Assembly: GCA_018350325.1 (NCBI GenBank)
Contig: JAEVLN010000004.1
Span: 1,488,001-1,552,000, forward strand
Direction of reading: 5' to 3'
Source: Globodera rostochiensis
Lineage: Eukaryota > Nematoda > Chromadorea > Rhabditida > Heteroderidae
DNA: 64,000 bases
Shown here: piece by piece, positions 16,031 to 28,548 of the stretch
Numbering within the stretch: position 1 is the first letter of the stretch
Layout of the letters: each line of letters starts with the position of its first letter
The notes under the pieces: generated by a model
Databases searched by the model: none
Told to the model about the DNA's origin: nothing
Seen by the model: only the letters and a program-made list of their open reading frames with translations
Program-made: the position numbers and the translations under genes

Positions 16031-17575
16031 ATGTTATCCGGTGATGCCGCCGCTGCACTTGTGCCGTTTTCGCAATTGACGCCGTCCCCGTCGACGACTG
16101 CGACCGGTACTTCCGAAGGTTCGGCCGAGCAAAACGCTGCGCGGAAGCAACACACAAAGTTGGGCCAGTACAACCATTGTTTTGTTTTTGTTTGGTTTGC
16201 GTTCTTCATACTTTTTTAACGCCCTTTTAGGGGCCGGTTCCGCTACGGCAATTACAATCGCTACTACGGTGTGCGGAATCAGGGCTTCGACCACGACCCG
16301 TAAATTGTTTTTTCGATTTGTAAAAAGATTTTATCAAATAAATTCCGATTGATTTGTAAGCACAATTTTTTAAACCCTGAGGCGTTCAATTTTTTAAACA
16401 AATTTTCATGTGTACATTTTCAGCCGTGTCGACTTGCTGCCGACCGAATGGTTCCGCACCCGTCGCGTGCTGGACATTGGCTGCAATGCTGGACATCTGA
16501 CACTGGAAGTCGCAAAAAAGTTGGGCCCAGCGCACATTTTGGGCATTGACATTGACGAGCATTTGGTGGGTGTGGCGCGAAAGAACATCCGGCACTATTG
16601 CGACGGCACACAAAAGGTTTTTTTGTGTGTGGGGGGGGGCAAAAACCCTAAAAATGATAAAATTGGCATAGAAAATGTTAAGCTTAAAATTTTCTTGACC
16701 CCCACCCCCCCCCCCCCCTTAGCTCATCGGCAAATTTCCCGCCTCGCTGTTGCCGTCGAATTTCACCGAAGAATGTGCCGGTGCCGATGACCTTCCACCG
16801 CCGTCTTTTGCCGCTTTGCCATATGAACAATTCCCCAAAAATGTGTGGTTTTTGCGCGAAAATTACGTGCTGGACTGTGACGAATTTCTTGACATGGTCA
16901 GTTTTTGGGTTCCTCCTTCCTATTTTTTGGAATTTAATTCAAAACAAAAACAATTTTTGGCTCGACCTAAAATATCTTTTGTTAAGGTTCGCGAGGAGTA
17001 CGATTTGATTTTGGCGTTGAGCATCACCAAATGGGTGCACCTGAACTGGGGCGATGCGGGCCTGAAGCGTTTTCTGCGCCGCACATTTTTGAACCTTCGG
17101 CCAGGCGGTCGGCTTCTGCTGGAGACACAACCATTTGCCAGCTATTACAAAAAAGCCAAAATGACGGTGAGTGTCCTGGCAAGGGTCTCTCCTTCAAAAT
17201 TGTCCTCTAAATTCTTCTCCAAAATTCCCTTTTATTGATGCAAAAATTGTTGTAGCCCGACATGTTCGAGACGTACAAGGCCATCGAGTTCAAGCCGCAC
17301 GAGTTCAGAGACTTTCTGTTGTCCGACACAGTGGGCTTTAGCGAATGCGAAGAGCTGGGCACACCGCAGGCGATCAGCAAAGGTTTTACACGCCATGCAT
17401 GGTCTTCCTTCCCCCCCCCCCCTCGCCAGGTTTTGAGCGGCCCATTCTGGTGTTCAAAAAGTCGGCAAAGCGGAAAAGGGAGCTCACAAAAGCGACCAAC
17501 GAACACACCCAAACAGAAGCAAAACATCCGGAAGCCAAAAAGATCAGATCTGCTGACGATCAAAAAACAAAATGA
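16031..17575 (+). CDS. MEPCE: 7SK snRNA methylphosphate capping enzyme (BCDIN3 domain)
   Basis: S-adenosylmethionine-dependent enzyme that methylates the gamma-phosphate at the 5' end of 7SK-type RNA polymerase III transcripts, in the nucleus. Seven exons: 16031-16167, 16231-16299, 16424-16616, 16723-16896, 16987-17166, 17256-17382, 17430-17575; 341 residues. Motifs are RYGNYNRYYGVR, the SAM-binding VLDIGCNAGHLTLE (motif I), DIDEHLVGVARKNIRHY, the diagnostic SITKWVHLNWGD, and LRPGGRLLLETQPF. The TKWVHLNWGD form favours MePCE over BCDIN3D, from memory. The first donor (CA|GTACAA at 16167) is chosen by phase; one 39 bp further on is possible. The C-terminus is basic and Lys-rich (about 305-341). 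The acceptor tracts of introns 3 and 6 are almost pure C. The frame is open upstream to about 15971, so a longer start is possible. Confidence 0.92.
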
Positions 17576-17804
17576 TCTGATCAATCCCTCTGGTTTAAAC
17601 TGCATTTATATATGCGGATCAATTTGTTGTGACAATATGTTTATCAATTTTGCAGGTATAAATACATAAATAATATGAACGAATTTGCACAAAACGCATC
17701 ACAGTTTGTGGCCCCCCGGGCGTCTGGTTCGGTCAATCAACTAGTAGGCCAATTTGCTGCTGTTGTGGTGGTGTTGCTGTTGTTTCAGCGTCCCATCATC
17801 ATCA

Positions 17805-20800
17805 TCATCCGCTTGATTCTGCATCTGCTTGCTGTTCATGGAATTGGTGTTGTTCGTCTTGAGACTGTTCGCACGTGAGTGCCTGCAGCAGCGGGTCGGC
17901 TGACCGTCTCCGATGGGAGGCGTGCCGTCGCGGTGTGTTGTCCTCCGTGCTGCTGTCGCCATGGCATGCCCGTCGTTGGGGCGATGCTGCTGTTGATTCA
18001 CGCCATTGTCGGCGCCGTCGTTCTGCGTCGTCCCGGCGCTCCTTGCCGCCGTCTCCACCGGCGGCGTCCACGCTCAACTCCTTGCGCTGCTGTCGCTGGC
18101 TGTTTTCAAGCGCTACCCTGCGCAACAGGCTGGCCATCATCGTCCCGGTGTTGTTCTGCGGCGGCGTCGTCGTCGTCACGCTGCTACCGTCACAACTTGT
18201 TGTCAACAGCGACGAGGACGACGACGGCGGCGGGGATGGACGCCAATAACTTTGCTGCTGCTCGGACATCTTTCGCCTGGTCATTGCTGGCGACATGCAG
18301 CACGCGGTTGTCGCCATGGTGAAGGACACCTTCCGTTGCTGCTGCTGCTTTTGCTGATGCCTCATGGCGTCATTTGTTGCCAAACTTTCGTTGTTCCTGC
18401 TGTTGTTGTTGATGAACATGTAGTTGGCACACACATTCTCCTCGCCGCGCAACCCGTTGTTTGGTTGGCAGGAAAACAACTGCACGGTGGACGGCTTCTC
18501 GGAGAAGCATGAGCTGCGCCGGAATGTGCTGCGCGTAGCCTGCTTGAACTCTTTGTAGCGACGACGGCACGGGAACAGCAACAGCGAGTGGAACGCGCGA
18601 CGGTACTTCTGCGAGAAGGCGATGTAGATGAGCGGGTTCAGCGACGACGAGAGCAGCGACAGCCACTGGAAACAAATTTTCTTTTACAAAATTTTTTTTG
18701 GCCAATTGCGATAATTTTTCAAACAAAAAAAATTCATTAAGCATCGATCGATAAGTCCTAACGACCTGAAAAATTGGCCGCAGAACGGAGGAAGCGAACT
18801 GGAAGAACATCGAGTCGCGATCCTCGGCCATGAAGAAGTAGCAGTACAGCCCGTAGAGGGGCATCCAGCAGAGCACGAACACGACGATCACCTGCATATT
18901 CTCATAATTAAAATAAATTTAAAAATTTCAGAAAAATAAAAATGGTATTATTTTATGCCCACCGTGAACATCATTTGAGCAATGCGCAGTTTGACGCGTT
19001 CGTCGCGAATGCGCGCACCGTTGTCAACCGCCAACTAAAAATCATGAAATAATTTTTGTTTTAAAATTAAATTTAAAAATTTAAATAAATATTTATATTT
19101 TAAAAAATCTGCGCGCGCACTTTTTTGCGCGTGTGACGTGACACTGCGCGGAAGATCAGCGCGTACAGCACACAAATGACGACAATGGGCACGAGGAAAG
19201 CGATGAACAAATTAATGACGATGAACAGCCAAATGTTGTTGGAGGTGTCCACGCAGAGGCGTGCCACCAAATGGTGGTCCAGTGCCAATTGCTCATGCAC
19301 AAGCTGCAAAAATGGGCAATTGAATTTTAAACAAAATGTTTCAAAAGGCTTGAGGCGCAAAAAATGCCGTGCCGTGCCCACCTGGTGGCCGCTGACCAAA
19401 TCGTAGAGAATTTGCCGATATACCCACAGATTTGGCGATGCCAACAGCGCACTGAGCAGCCAAATGCCCAAAATGTACCAATGCAGCAGCGAATTCTTCA
19501 TTTTTAGCTGCCTCAACGGGTGACAGATGGCCAAGTAGCGGTCGCCAGTGACCTGCAAATGCAAAAAGTCCAAATGACAAAAGGCATAAACTCGTCCAAA
19601 ATGGAACAAAAGGCATAAACTCGTCCAAAATGGAACAAAATGCCGACCCGTCCAAAATGGAACAAAATGCCGACCCGTCCAAAATGGAACAAAATGCCGA
19701 CCCGTCCAAAATGGAACAAAATGCCGACCCGTCCAAAATGGAACAAAATGCCGACCCGTCCAAAATGGAACAAAATGCCGACCCGTCCAAAATGGAACAA
19801 AATGCCGACCCGTCCAAAATGGAACAAAATGCCGACCCGTCCAAAATGGAACAAAATGCCGACCCGTCCAAAATGGAACAAAATGCCGACCCGTCCAAAA
19901 TGGAACAAAATGCCGACCCGTCCAAAATGGAACAAAATGCCGACCCGTCCAAAATGGAACAAAATGCCGACCCGTCCAAAATGGAACAAAATGCCGACCC
20001 GTCCAAAATGGAACAAAATGCCGACCCGTCCAAAATGGAACAAAATGCCGACCCGTCCAAAATGGAACAAAATGCCAACCCATCCAAAATGGAACAAAAT
20101 GCCAACCCATCCAAAAACAGACAAATTCAGTGAATAATTTTAAAAATTTTACTCCGACAAGCGTGAAAATGGAGGCGCACGATGTGGTGGAATTCACCCA
20201 AACAGACAACTTGCAGCCCCAGGAGCCGAGTTGCCATTCTGAAAAGGTAGAGGCATCATTAACAAACCCAATTAAGGCAAATTTGATCAGTGGACTTTAC
20301 GCTAATCACATTCATTCACAGATTTCCCCCATTCAATCACCAACATTTGAACAGTTTTTTACGGAATTTTATTTTCAGCATTTTCCCTCAGAAAACCGCA
20401 TTTTGTGCCCTTCCGTTTTTTTCTAAAGTGACCCCTTTCCAACACGTCAATTCCTTCTTTTTTCTTGCTTTCGTCAGTCAATCGGCCGACAACAATTGAT
20501 GTTTTAACATCCCCCCCCCCCCCGGGGGTTTTAACATCCCTCCCCCCGGGGGACGATGTGACAGTTGGCCTTCTGGCCTCGTATGCTGGCGGCGGCGTTG
20601 CCAACTGTCTGATTTTTTAGGCCCTGACGACTGACTGATTGGTCCCCTCATGATTGATCATAAATCCAAATTGGCACGGGCAAAAAGTGCGAATGATTTG
20701 GGGGGGGGGGGGGGAAAGCAATAAATTTTTTTTTGTTCTGATGGATTCTCTCGACACGCCCCGGGGGCGTCGACAATCGCAGAAAAAATGGTCGCTTTTC

Positions 20801-21425
20801 CCCGTCGGTCAATTGGCTTTCGCACTCTTTTAGAAGCACACAAAGAATTTGGGAAGACAAATGGCCAGCCGCCGCCACTTTTTTATTGGCATTTCGTCAT
20901 TAAATTTTTTTTTCAAAAAAAGTGAACGAACGAACGGACGGACCAGTGAGGAGGTTGTTGAGCAGTGTGCTAGGCAGACAGAAGACAAGAATCAACAGAT
21001 CGGCAATCTTAAAATGAGCAATGATTAAAGAACAAAAAAATTTTAAATTAAAAAAAATTCAATTCCTATAAATTCAAAAAAGAATTTAAAATTAAACGCA
21101 CCGCCAGCGACGAAATGAGCCAATCGGTGGCTGTCCTGAACGTTTTGTTCATGGCAATTGCAGCAACCACAAATGTGTTGCCGATAAGGCCGCAGAAGAA
21201 CACGGCGGCGTAGAAGGAGACGAACACCGTGAACAGTGAGGGGGGCACTCGCCATGTGTCCAACACCGGCTCGTCCGTACCGGCTGAGGAGGACGATGAT
21301 GACGGCAATGACGCGAAGTCGGAGGAGGACGGGTCTGGAGTGGAGTATAAATATGCCGGCATGGCTGTTGAGGTAGATGCCAACGGTTCATCATCAAAAA
21401 ATGACGCATGGCTGTAGGCGTCCAT
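17805..21425 (-). CDS. Rhodopsin-class (class A) GPCR, neuropeptide-receptor type
   Basis: Seven-transmembrane receptor at the plasma membrane; the ligand is unknown, probably a peptide. Eight exons on the minus strand: 21425-21102, 21007-20944, 20238-20153, 19552-19382, 19303-19121, 19034-18963, 18891-18766, 18665-17805; 628 residues. A Ser/Asp-rich extracellular N-terminus precedes TM1 with GLIGN. TM2 has LAIADLLILVF. TM3 has the disulfide Cys in WGCKL and the DRY motif in GDRYLAICHPL, split by intron 3. TM4 has IWLLSALLASPNLW; ECL2 has Cys in ARLCVDT; TM6 has CWMP; TM7 has NPLIY. The last exon encodes a long cytoplasmic tail (about 250 residues) rich in Gln, Ser and Arg. Intron 3 (19553-20152) is exactly 600 bp and carries an 18-copy 27-bp minisatellite. 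It is convergent with the capping-enzyme gene (229 bp between stops). Confidence 0.91.
19626..20115. repeat. 27-bp minisatellite, about 18 copies, inside a GPCR intron
   Basis: Unit CCGACCCGTCCAAAATGGAA followed by CAAAATG (27 bp), about 18 copies, almost identical; the last two at the high-coordinate end read CCAACCCATCC. Because 27 is a multiple of three and the unit lacks stops in most frames, long artefactual ORFs appear on both strands. On the host gene's strand and frame it would read as nine-residue units (GRHFVPFWT). Confidence 0.95.
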
Positions 21426-24400
21426 TGCTGGTGATGAGAGAGGGGATAGATGACCTCGGAGATCGGCAAAAATAACTGCTTGAAAATGTCGACAGAAATG
21501 AGTAAATGTTCATGAACAGAAAACGATAAAATGATGCAAAAGATTCATAAAAATATACAAAACGGAGGGGGGGGGGGCGACAAGCCGCGGGGGTCATCCC
21601 CGGGGGGTGCGTCATGAATATGCGCGGATATGGATATTAATATTTGTGCCAATGGCTCTGGATTATAATGCCGTCCAAAATCGCTTTTTTAAGCGTTTAG
21701 TATTAAATTTTTGAAAAATGCCAATGCCTTTGTGGCACACCTTAAATGGCAATTATTCTTTGCGCATATAATTTTTATAATCCGACGATTGTTTTGTGTA
21801 TTTTCATTTTTAGAGGCGGGAGGGACAGGCCCCCGGACTCTCCGAACAGCTTTTCCAAGACGGGGACTATTTTTTATGGCATGATTTTGAATTCCACAGC
21901 TTGTTGCCAATTTTTGAGCTGTTTGAGTGTGAAACAAATGGCACAATTAAAATGCACAAAATCGTGCCGAGCGCAATAATTAGGCGCGAATGTCCAATTC
22001 ATCATCATTCTCAGCAAATTGCGCACGGAGGGGGGGGGGGGAGTTTGGCACTGGCACGGGCACAAAAATCCGAAGGGGGAATAATGGCACAAATCCCTTC
22101 AGACAAAAGACAAAAAAGGGCTCAAAATTGCACCGCCGTCACATTTCTAACGCGTCACCCCCCCCCCCCCCGGGGGATAAATCGCGTAGCCAAAATTTTT
22201 TCTTTAAATTTAAAGAAAAATATTTGAATTGCTTCTTTCTCCTTTTTTGTGCCTTCGAATGGCTTGTAAAAGAGTTAGGCCCAGTGATTAATGAGATGGC
22301 ATTGGCCGCTCAGGACACAAAGTTCCGTCGTCCCCGCAGGGCACGACGAGCGGGAAAAGCCGTTGCCGGTCTGTGCCCCCCCAGCGATGATGAATGGCTT
22401 ATGAAAATAGCCCCCTAACCCCCCCCCCCCCACCCACACCCCCCCCCTCGGGGCTCCGCCACATTCTCACCTTTCCCCCCCCCCCCCCCCCCCCTCCAAC
22501 TCAAAATTCATTTTCCGCAATACTTTTTCCTCCCCGCGCCTCACCTGGCAAAAGCAAACATGACCACCGAAAGCAATCGCGGGAACCCCCAATGTTGTTG
22601 GACGTGTACCCCCCCCCCCCCCGGGGGGGTGAAATTTGAGAAGGGATTGCCCCCCCCCCTAACATTCCCATTGGCCCCGAACAAAGCCAGCCCTTCATTT
22701 GATGAAAGAGTTTAACGTGGAAAGAAATGTGTCGCAGGAAAATGATTACAATTTATTAACGACTTTAAAATGTTAATAAAACTGCCCAGGGGTTAAACAA
22801 ATTTCCTCGTAGCTCATGAGTAAAAATGCCCCCCAGCGTCATTGTGCCTCGGGCTGTTCGAAAAATTGGGGCTTAATCGTCATCGTTCTTGCCTCGTTTG
22901 TGTTCGCTATTGGAGAGGCCATCGTTTGTCTGGGTAAAACGCCCTCCCTCCCCCATCACTCATTTTGGATGCCCCGGAGGGGATTTGGCGATGCCACATT
23001 GCCTTAAGGCAGGCGATTTGTGTGGCGCTCTCACAAGAACCCGAAAAAATAACTGAAAACCCCACACCAAAACCATTTAAACTTTGAATCCACCAAACTC
23101 GCGCATTTTGGGAGGTTTAAAGGTTAAACAATGAGTGGGCGCTGGAGGGGAAAAGCGGGGGGAGGGGGGGGGCGTTCAGTGTGCTCAAAAAAAAGATTTT
23201 GCGGCTTCCCTAACGGCGTTTTATTTGCGCAGACAAATAAATTCTGCTGAATTTTCAAGTGGGGCGCTTTCTAAAAAAAGAAATAACAAAGGACAAAAAA
23301 AGAAGCAAAATTATTAAAATCTCCGGCGGGTCAACCAGCAAATGTTTGGGCTAAGTCGCACAGGGGGAGGAACAAGGCCGGATTATGCCGGTAACCGGAT
23401 GTTTTGGAGGAGTTCGTCCCCGTCCCTCGGGGGGACGGCATTTTCGAACTGTCCGGTATCCGCGGGGGGGGGGGGGTGGGGAATTGAATAAATATTATTT
23501 GGTCTTTTCCCTTGACTCCCGTTTTTTTATTTCTTAGCCTCGAATTACCCGATTCTCGGAAAATTCGTGTCTCGAGTAGTTTCTCTAATAAATTGCAGAT
23601 GAGTTGAGTTAAATATGTATGGGATTTATGATGGAATGATGAGTGTTTAGCCAATGCAAAGGAAGGAAACGGGAGGGGGGGGGGGTCATTCGAGAGTCCT
23701 CCCCTCCCCCCGGGGGGCGTATAAATGAGAGGGGGGGGAGGGGAGATGATGCCTTCTCATCTCAACGGCGGCGGAAAGACAATTGGCGATAATTGGACGG
23801 GTGGGCGGGGTTGTCGAGAATTTAGGGAGGGGGGGGGGGGGCTCAGGTAAAAGCAAAAAAAAAAGAAGACGGAAATGCCGTGAGATATAACCGGCAAAAA
23901 ATTTTCTGTGTGACCAATTTGTGCCCAATTCTGAGGGTACAAAATGCCAAGAATCAAAGCCAACAGAAATTTTGGAAAACATTCAAGAGAAACATTGGCT
24001 GGGCCCGATTTTTTTTTTGGATTTTTCTGAATTCTCAAAACTTTATGGACCTCATTTCATTAAAAATTAAAAATGACATTAAATGCAGCTGCCTGGGGCA
24101 CTGTAATTTTACGCAAAATTTGCGACGGCAAGAAATAAAAAAATGATAATTAAATTTTGCCAATGGCTAAACGCTTTGGTGCCATTAGATTGTCGATGGC
24201 ACAAAATATGTGGGAACTTTTGTGACGCTAACCATCGCCGCCAGCAACATTTCGATAACAAAATTATGTTTAAGCCCCCGGGGGGAGAGGGAGGGTTGCC
24301 GTGGGGGAAAGGAAAACGCGGCGCTGTTTAATGACGTCAATTTATGCGCAGCTTTTACAAAATAATTTGATTCTGAAAATGCGCTAATCCGCGCTCGGAT

Positions 24401-26230
24401 TAGCCTTTTTAGCAACAAACATTTGCCACAGAAATGCAAAACGATTTTGGCGCATCATTCACTGCAAATTTTGTTTGAAATAAAAATGCCAATGCCATCA
24501 CGTCCAACAAACTGTTTGTGCCAAAAAAGATAATCATTGGAAATTGGTGGACTTAATAAAGCCTAATTTCATTAAACATAATGTAATTTTCATTGACACC
24601 ACAGATTCTTAAAACTCGGAGGCGCGTAAAGCATTTTTTTGAACGAGGAAACGAATTTTGTTGGCATTTAGTTTAGACAAAGTTCTGGCATTTAATTTTA
24701 AACTTTGGCTTTTTATGATGGCATTTGAATTAAAATTTTCCGTTTCCCCGAGAGACTTGTTGCCTGAAATGTTTTAGCTTTTGGAATTAATTGATCATTA
24801 GCTAATTTGTTTTAGTTTTGGGAAATAATATTTTAATCATTTATAAAACTTTTTCGACATGAAAATGGTTTTTTTGAATTGCCAACTTTGACTGCGTTAC
24901 AAAAAAAAGTGCCAGCGCTAAAACTTGTGACAAATAAATTCCGGAAATTGGGCACACAAAACGTATAAATTGAACCGTCCCCCAAGGCAATGTTTCAATT
25001 TGCCATTTCCCACCCCCGAGGGGGGGGGGGGGGGAAGGGGCGAGCCGAGCCGATCCCGGGGGCTTCCTGTGGTCAATTGAGCGCATTTGTGTGGCCAAAT
25101 TGTGCCGAGTGTGGAAACGAACCACGGCATTCCCCCCCTTTGTCTTTATAGTGAAGGCAGAAAAGTGTAAGTGCGCCGTTTTTGGCCACGGAACGGATGA
25201 GCCGAGGGAAATTGCTGCGCCGCCCCCCCCTTTCCCCTCCGGGGTCAATCTGCTGGAGTGACGAAAGGAGAGGGAAAGAAGGAAAGCGATTATTTCCTTC
25301 CTTTAAAAAGAGAACGAGAAGAGGTGAAAGAGAGGAGGAAAGAATAATTTTACCAAAAAAAAAGCTCCCCCCATTTTTTAAAAAATAAATTTAGGCTTTT
25401 TGCGTCTTAAATCATTTAAAATTCCGAGCTCAAGAAAGTGCATTGAACTCAGGAAGTTTTGTGCCAACCATCAAGAAGAGAAAAAAAAATCTTTGAATCT
25501 CGTGAGAATGGGAACTGCCACGCCGTCGACGTAAGCGCCCGTCAGCGGGCCACAATATGCGTTGTATCAAATTGCCAAATAAAGAAATGGCCCAGTGGTC
25601 TGGTGTGTGGCCATTGCGACAAAATGGGGGGGGGGGACAAAACAAACAGCGTCGTCTTTTTCAATGCGATTAGGTAGGGTTTCCCCCAAGTTCTCATTTC
25701 GAATGTTCGGGCCCAGGGGGTTGGTTGTAAACGGATAGCAAAAGAAAAAGTCGGGGATTTCGGAGACCGGATTGGGAAAAATGTTCCGGATTAAAGTTTT
25801 GGATTAAAAAACAAATTTGTAAGACAAACTCCCGGCCGCCATGCTATTTACTGCCGCGGTTTGTTCCTTAATTTTTAATATTTGGAACTTTTTTGGCAAC
25901 GAATGAATGGGGCGGGGCAAATTCTTTTTTTTATTGGTCAGGAAATTTATTGAAGCAGTTTTTCGACCGCCCGTCAACTCAATGTCCTCTGCGTTAACAT
26001 TTGGCCAAGAGCGTGCCAAAGTTGTAAACATACAAGTTCGGCAATCGTGCGTCGAAGGCATTTGTTTAATGCATTTTGGCATTTATTGGCTGAATGGATG
26101 TGAAAGATAGGGGGGGAGGGGTCGCGCAATGAGTTTTTGCCCCAAAGTAAAAGTGATTGAGGTCTGGGCAACATTTTGTGGGAAAAGTGATTAAAAGCAC
26201 AATTTAATTAGGATTTTTGGGGGAAAAAAC

Positions 26231-26699
26231 GACTTTGTGACAGTTTGGCAAACAGCTACCTTTAGACAACACAGTCAAGACAATTGAAGTTAGGACAGTT
26301 TGGCAAACAGCCACCTTTAGGAGACAAAAGGACAACACAGTCAAGACAATTGAAGTTAGGACAGTTTGGCAAACAGCCACCTTTAGGAGACAAAAGGACA
26401 ACACAGTCAAGACAATTGAAGTTAGGACAGTTTGGCAAACAGCCACCTTTAGGAGACAAAAGGACAACACAGTCAAGACAATTGAAGTTAGGACAGTTTG
26501 GCAAACAGCCACCTTTAGGAGACAAAAGGACAACACAGTCAAGACAATTGAAGTTAGGACAGTTTGGCAAACAGCCACCTTTAGGAGACAAAAGGACAAC
26601 ACAGTCAAGACAATTGAAGTTAGGACAGTTTGGCAAACAGCCACCTTTAGGAGACAAAAGGACAACACAGTCAAGACAATTGAAGTTAGGACAGTTTGA
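26231..26699. repeat. 66-bp tandem repeat, about 7 copies
   Basis: Unit of 66 bp containing TTTGGCAAACAGCCACCTTT, AGGAGACAAAAGGACAACAC and AGTCAAGACAATTGAAGTTA. Copies are virtually identical except at the ends; the first lacks 15 bp. Sixty-six is a multiple of three, and the array is open in several frames on both strands (plus strand: 22-residue units KLGQFGKQPPLGDKRTTQSR + QL). There is no flanking exon or start that makes it a convincing gene. Confidence 0.92.
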
Positions 26700-27708
26700 C
26701 AATAGCATTAGGGAAAAGGATAAACCATTATGGCTTTTTCAAGAACACTTTTCTTTGCCTAATTCCCCCGATAAATGCCAAGTCCCGTAAATTCGGTTAA
26801 ACTCGCGATGCCGCTCAACCTTTCATTAAGTACGCATTTTTCAAGTTAATTTGGCACCCTACAAAATTAAACTTATAAGGCAAGGCACAAGAGAGGCAAT
26901 AAAAATTTATCAAATTAAAAAGGACAAATGCCAAACGCGCCCCCCCCACCCCCGAGGCGATATATTAAATGGAAATGCAATTTGTACATTCGGAACTTAA
27001 GGGGCCAAAAAGAGCACTAAACAAATGCAGTAGAGTGCAAAGTGTCTGTGAGAAATTGACATTGCCCGAGGCAATTATAATTAAGCTTTGTCCCCCGGGC
27101 GATGGGCGGGGACAAAAATAAAATATTCAAGCTCGCGACACACGTACAAATATATAATATGTATATTTATATATAAATGTGTATATTGTACGTCTTCCGA
27201 CCTCTGCAAGGGGAGGATTTGCCACACTTAAAATGTGAAATGTTGACATTGTTGTGACCATTTCCAATTTGTTTCTATTCCCACGCCCATTTCCTTAATC
27301 CATTTTTGCTTTGATTCCCATTCGGGAGACCCCCCCGGGGGGGGGGGATCGGGGGAAGGTCGGAAAGCAAATGTTAAAAGGGAAACTTTTTTGACAATTT
27401 ACAAAGTCAAAATTGCATTGTTTATCGCCCCCATCAACATAAACACAATTGCCAAAATTGTGTTCCCTCGTTGACGATAAATCTCCCCCTCAGGGCGCGT
27501 GTGTGTACGCCGCCCAAGGTTATTTTTGGAGGACACAAAACTTTTGATGATGCCGAGAAGCATTGAGGACAAAAAAAAAGGCCGAAAGCGAACACATTGA
27601 GAGATAAAAATGTTTGAGAAGGGCACAAAAAAGCAAAATTAAGGAAAAATTTATATGGATTTTTTCGTGGCAGATTGAATCGCAAAACATATAAATATGG
27701 AGATCACT

Positions 27709-27831
27709 AGAGTAGGTCGGGACCGGGATTTTTGGTAAAAACCGGGACCGTGAAAGCCGGGATCGGGACCAGCATCTCGAATCGGACCGGGATTCAAAAA
27801 ACCGGGAATTTCCCGACCGGTCCCCTCTAGT
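27709..27831. repeat. CCGGGA-rich self-complementary element
   Basis: Bounded by CTAGAGTAGGTCGGGACCGG and CCGACCGGTCCCCTCTAG, which are imperfect inverted copies, with repeated GGGACCGGGATT and CCGGGA words between. Resembles a small foldback or MITE-like element; no coding potential. Confidence 0.6.
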
Positions 27832-28548
27832 TTTTCCTAAAGCACACCCGGGGACTCCAATCACTAATTATTCAAATGTTAAGAGGAAGATTGCGCGTCG
27901 TTCCCCAATTAATTATGAAAGCCAATTAAACTTTTGAACAAACAAAGACGCCGCCAGAGAAGAAGCAATTGGCTTCATTCCATGTGTTCAAATTCAAAAA
28001 ACCGAACGCACACGCATCCCTTTAGGCGACAAATCACATATTGTGTGTGTGTAAACTCTTTCTTGGTTTGTATGTTATTGTGCTTCACTGCCGCCGGCGC
28101 CGCCGCATTCCCACGGGGGAATTTTGTGTTTATTGAGCCCCCGGCGATGTCGGGCGTTAAACGGCGAGAAATCCCCCCCCCCCATTTGCCCCCAAGGGAT
28201 GCATCAGCAGCCGTCAATTGTTGGTCATCCAACACAAATGGCATGTAAATAAATCGGAAAGCGGGTTAAAAAAGAGGTGCAACTAAAAACTTTGTAATTT
28301 CAAAATTGGGGGCGGGGGGATCAAAGACAAACAATTAAAATTAGTATTTTAATTAATTAGGCACATAGCGCGCTCAATTAAGTCTAAAAACAACAACAAC
28401 AACAACAAATAAGTCAGTGAAAAAAAATGCAAAAAATAATAAGATAAAAATAATCGATCAAAATAATGTTATTTAATAATGTAATTTTGTCAAAGAGCGT
28501 ATTCTGAAGAGCACCAACCACATTCTGTGGACGGCATCCATCGATTGA

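Larger units (their letters stand above)
21426..28548. other. Gene-poor 7.1 kb region with poly-C/poly-G tracts
   Basis: Upstream of the GPCR gene and downstream of the HSD-like gene. I found no exon with codon structure I could defend. Homopolymer C or G runs of 8-18 bases recur, often back-to-back as CCCCC-GGGGG palindromes (about 21570-21606, 22158-22175, 22608-22627, 23696-23717, 24275-24285, 25013-25034, 27330-27349). There is one 66-bp tandem array (26231-26699) and a CCGGGA-rich self-complementary element (27709-27831). Non-coding 5' exons of the GPCR could be hidden here. Confidence 0.5.

Noticed and set aside
17875..18512. Plus-strand open frames rich in Arg, Cys, Leu and Ser
   Set aside because: Antisense shadow of the low-complexity cytoplasmic tail of the GPCR.
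19341..20209. Long open frames with 9-residue repeats on both strands at 19.3-20.2 kb
   Set aside because: They are the 27-bp minisatellite read in every stop-free frame. The flanking exons belong to the GPCR on the minus strand, and the array is best placed in an intron, although retention is raised as a finding.
22816..23007. Plus-strand short frame with a hydrophobic stretch (LIVIVLASFVFAIG)
   Set aside because: Looks like a possible transmembrane peptide but is isolated, has no splice partners I can place, and lies in a homopolymer-rich gene-poor region.
26284..26790. Plus-strand 168-codon frame with 22-residue repeats
   Set aside because: No neighbouring exon, no convincing start context, and the antisense frames are equally open. 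Kept only as a repeat.
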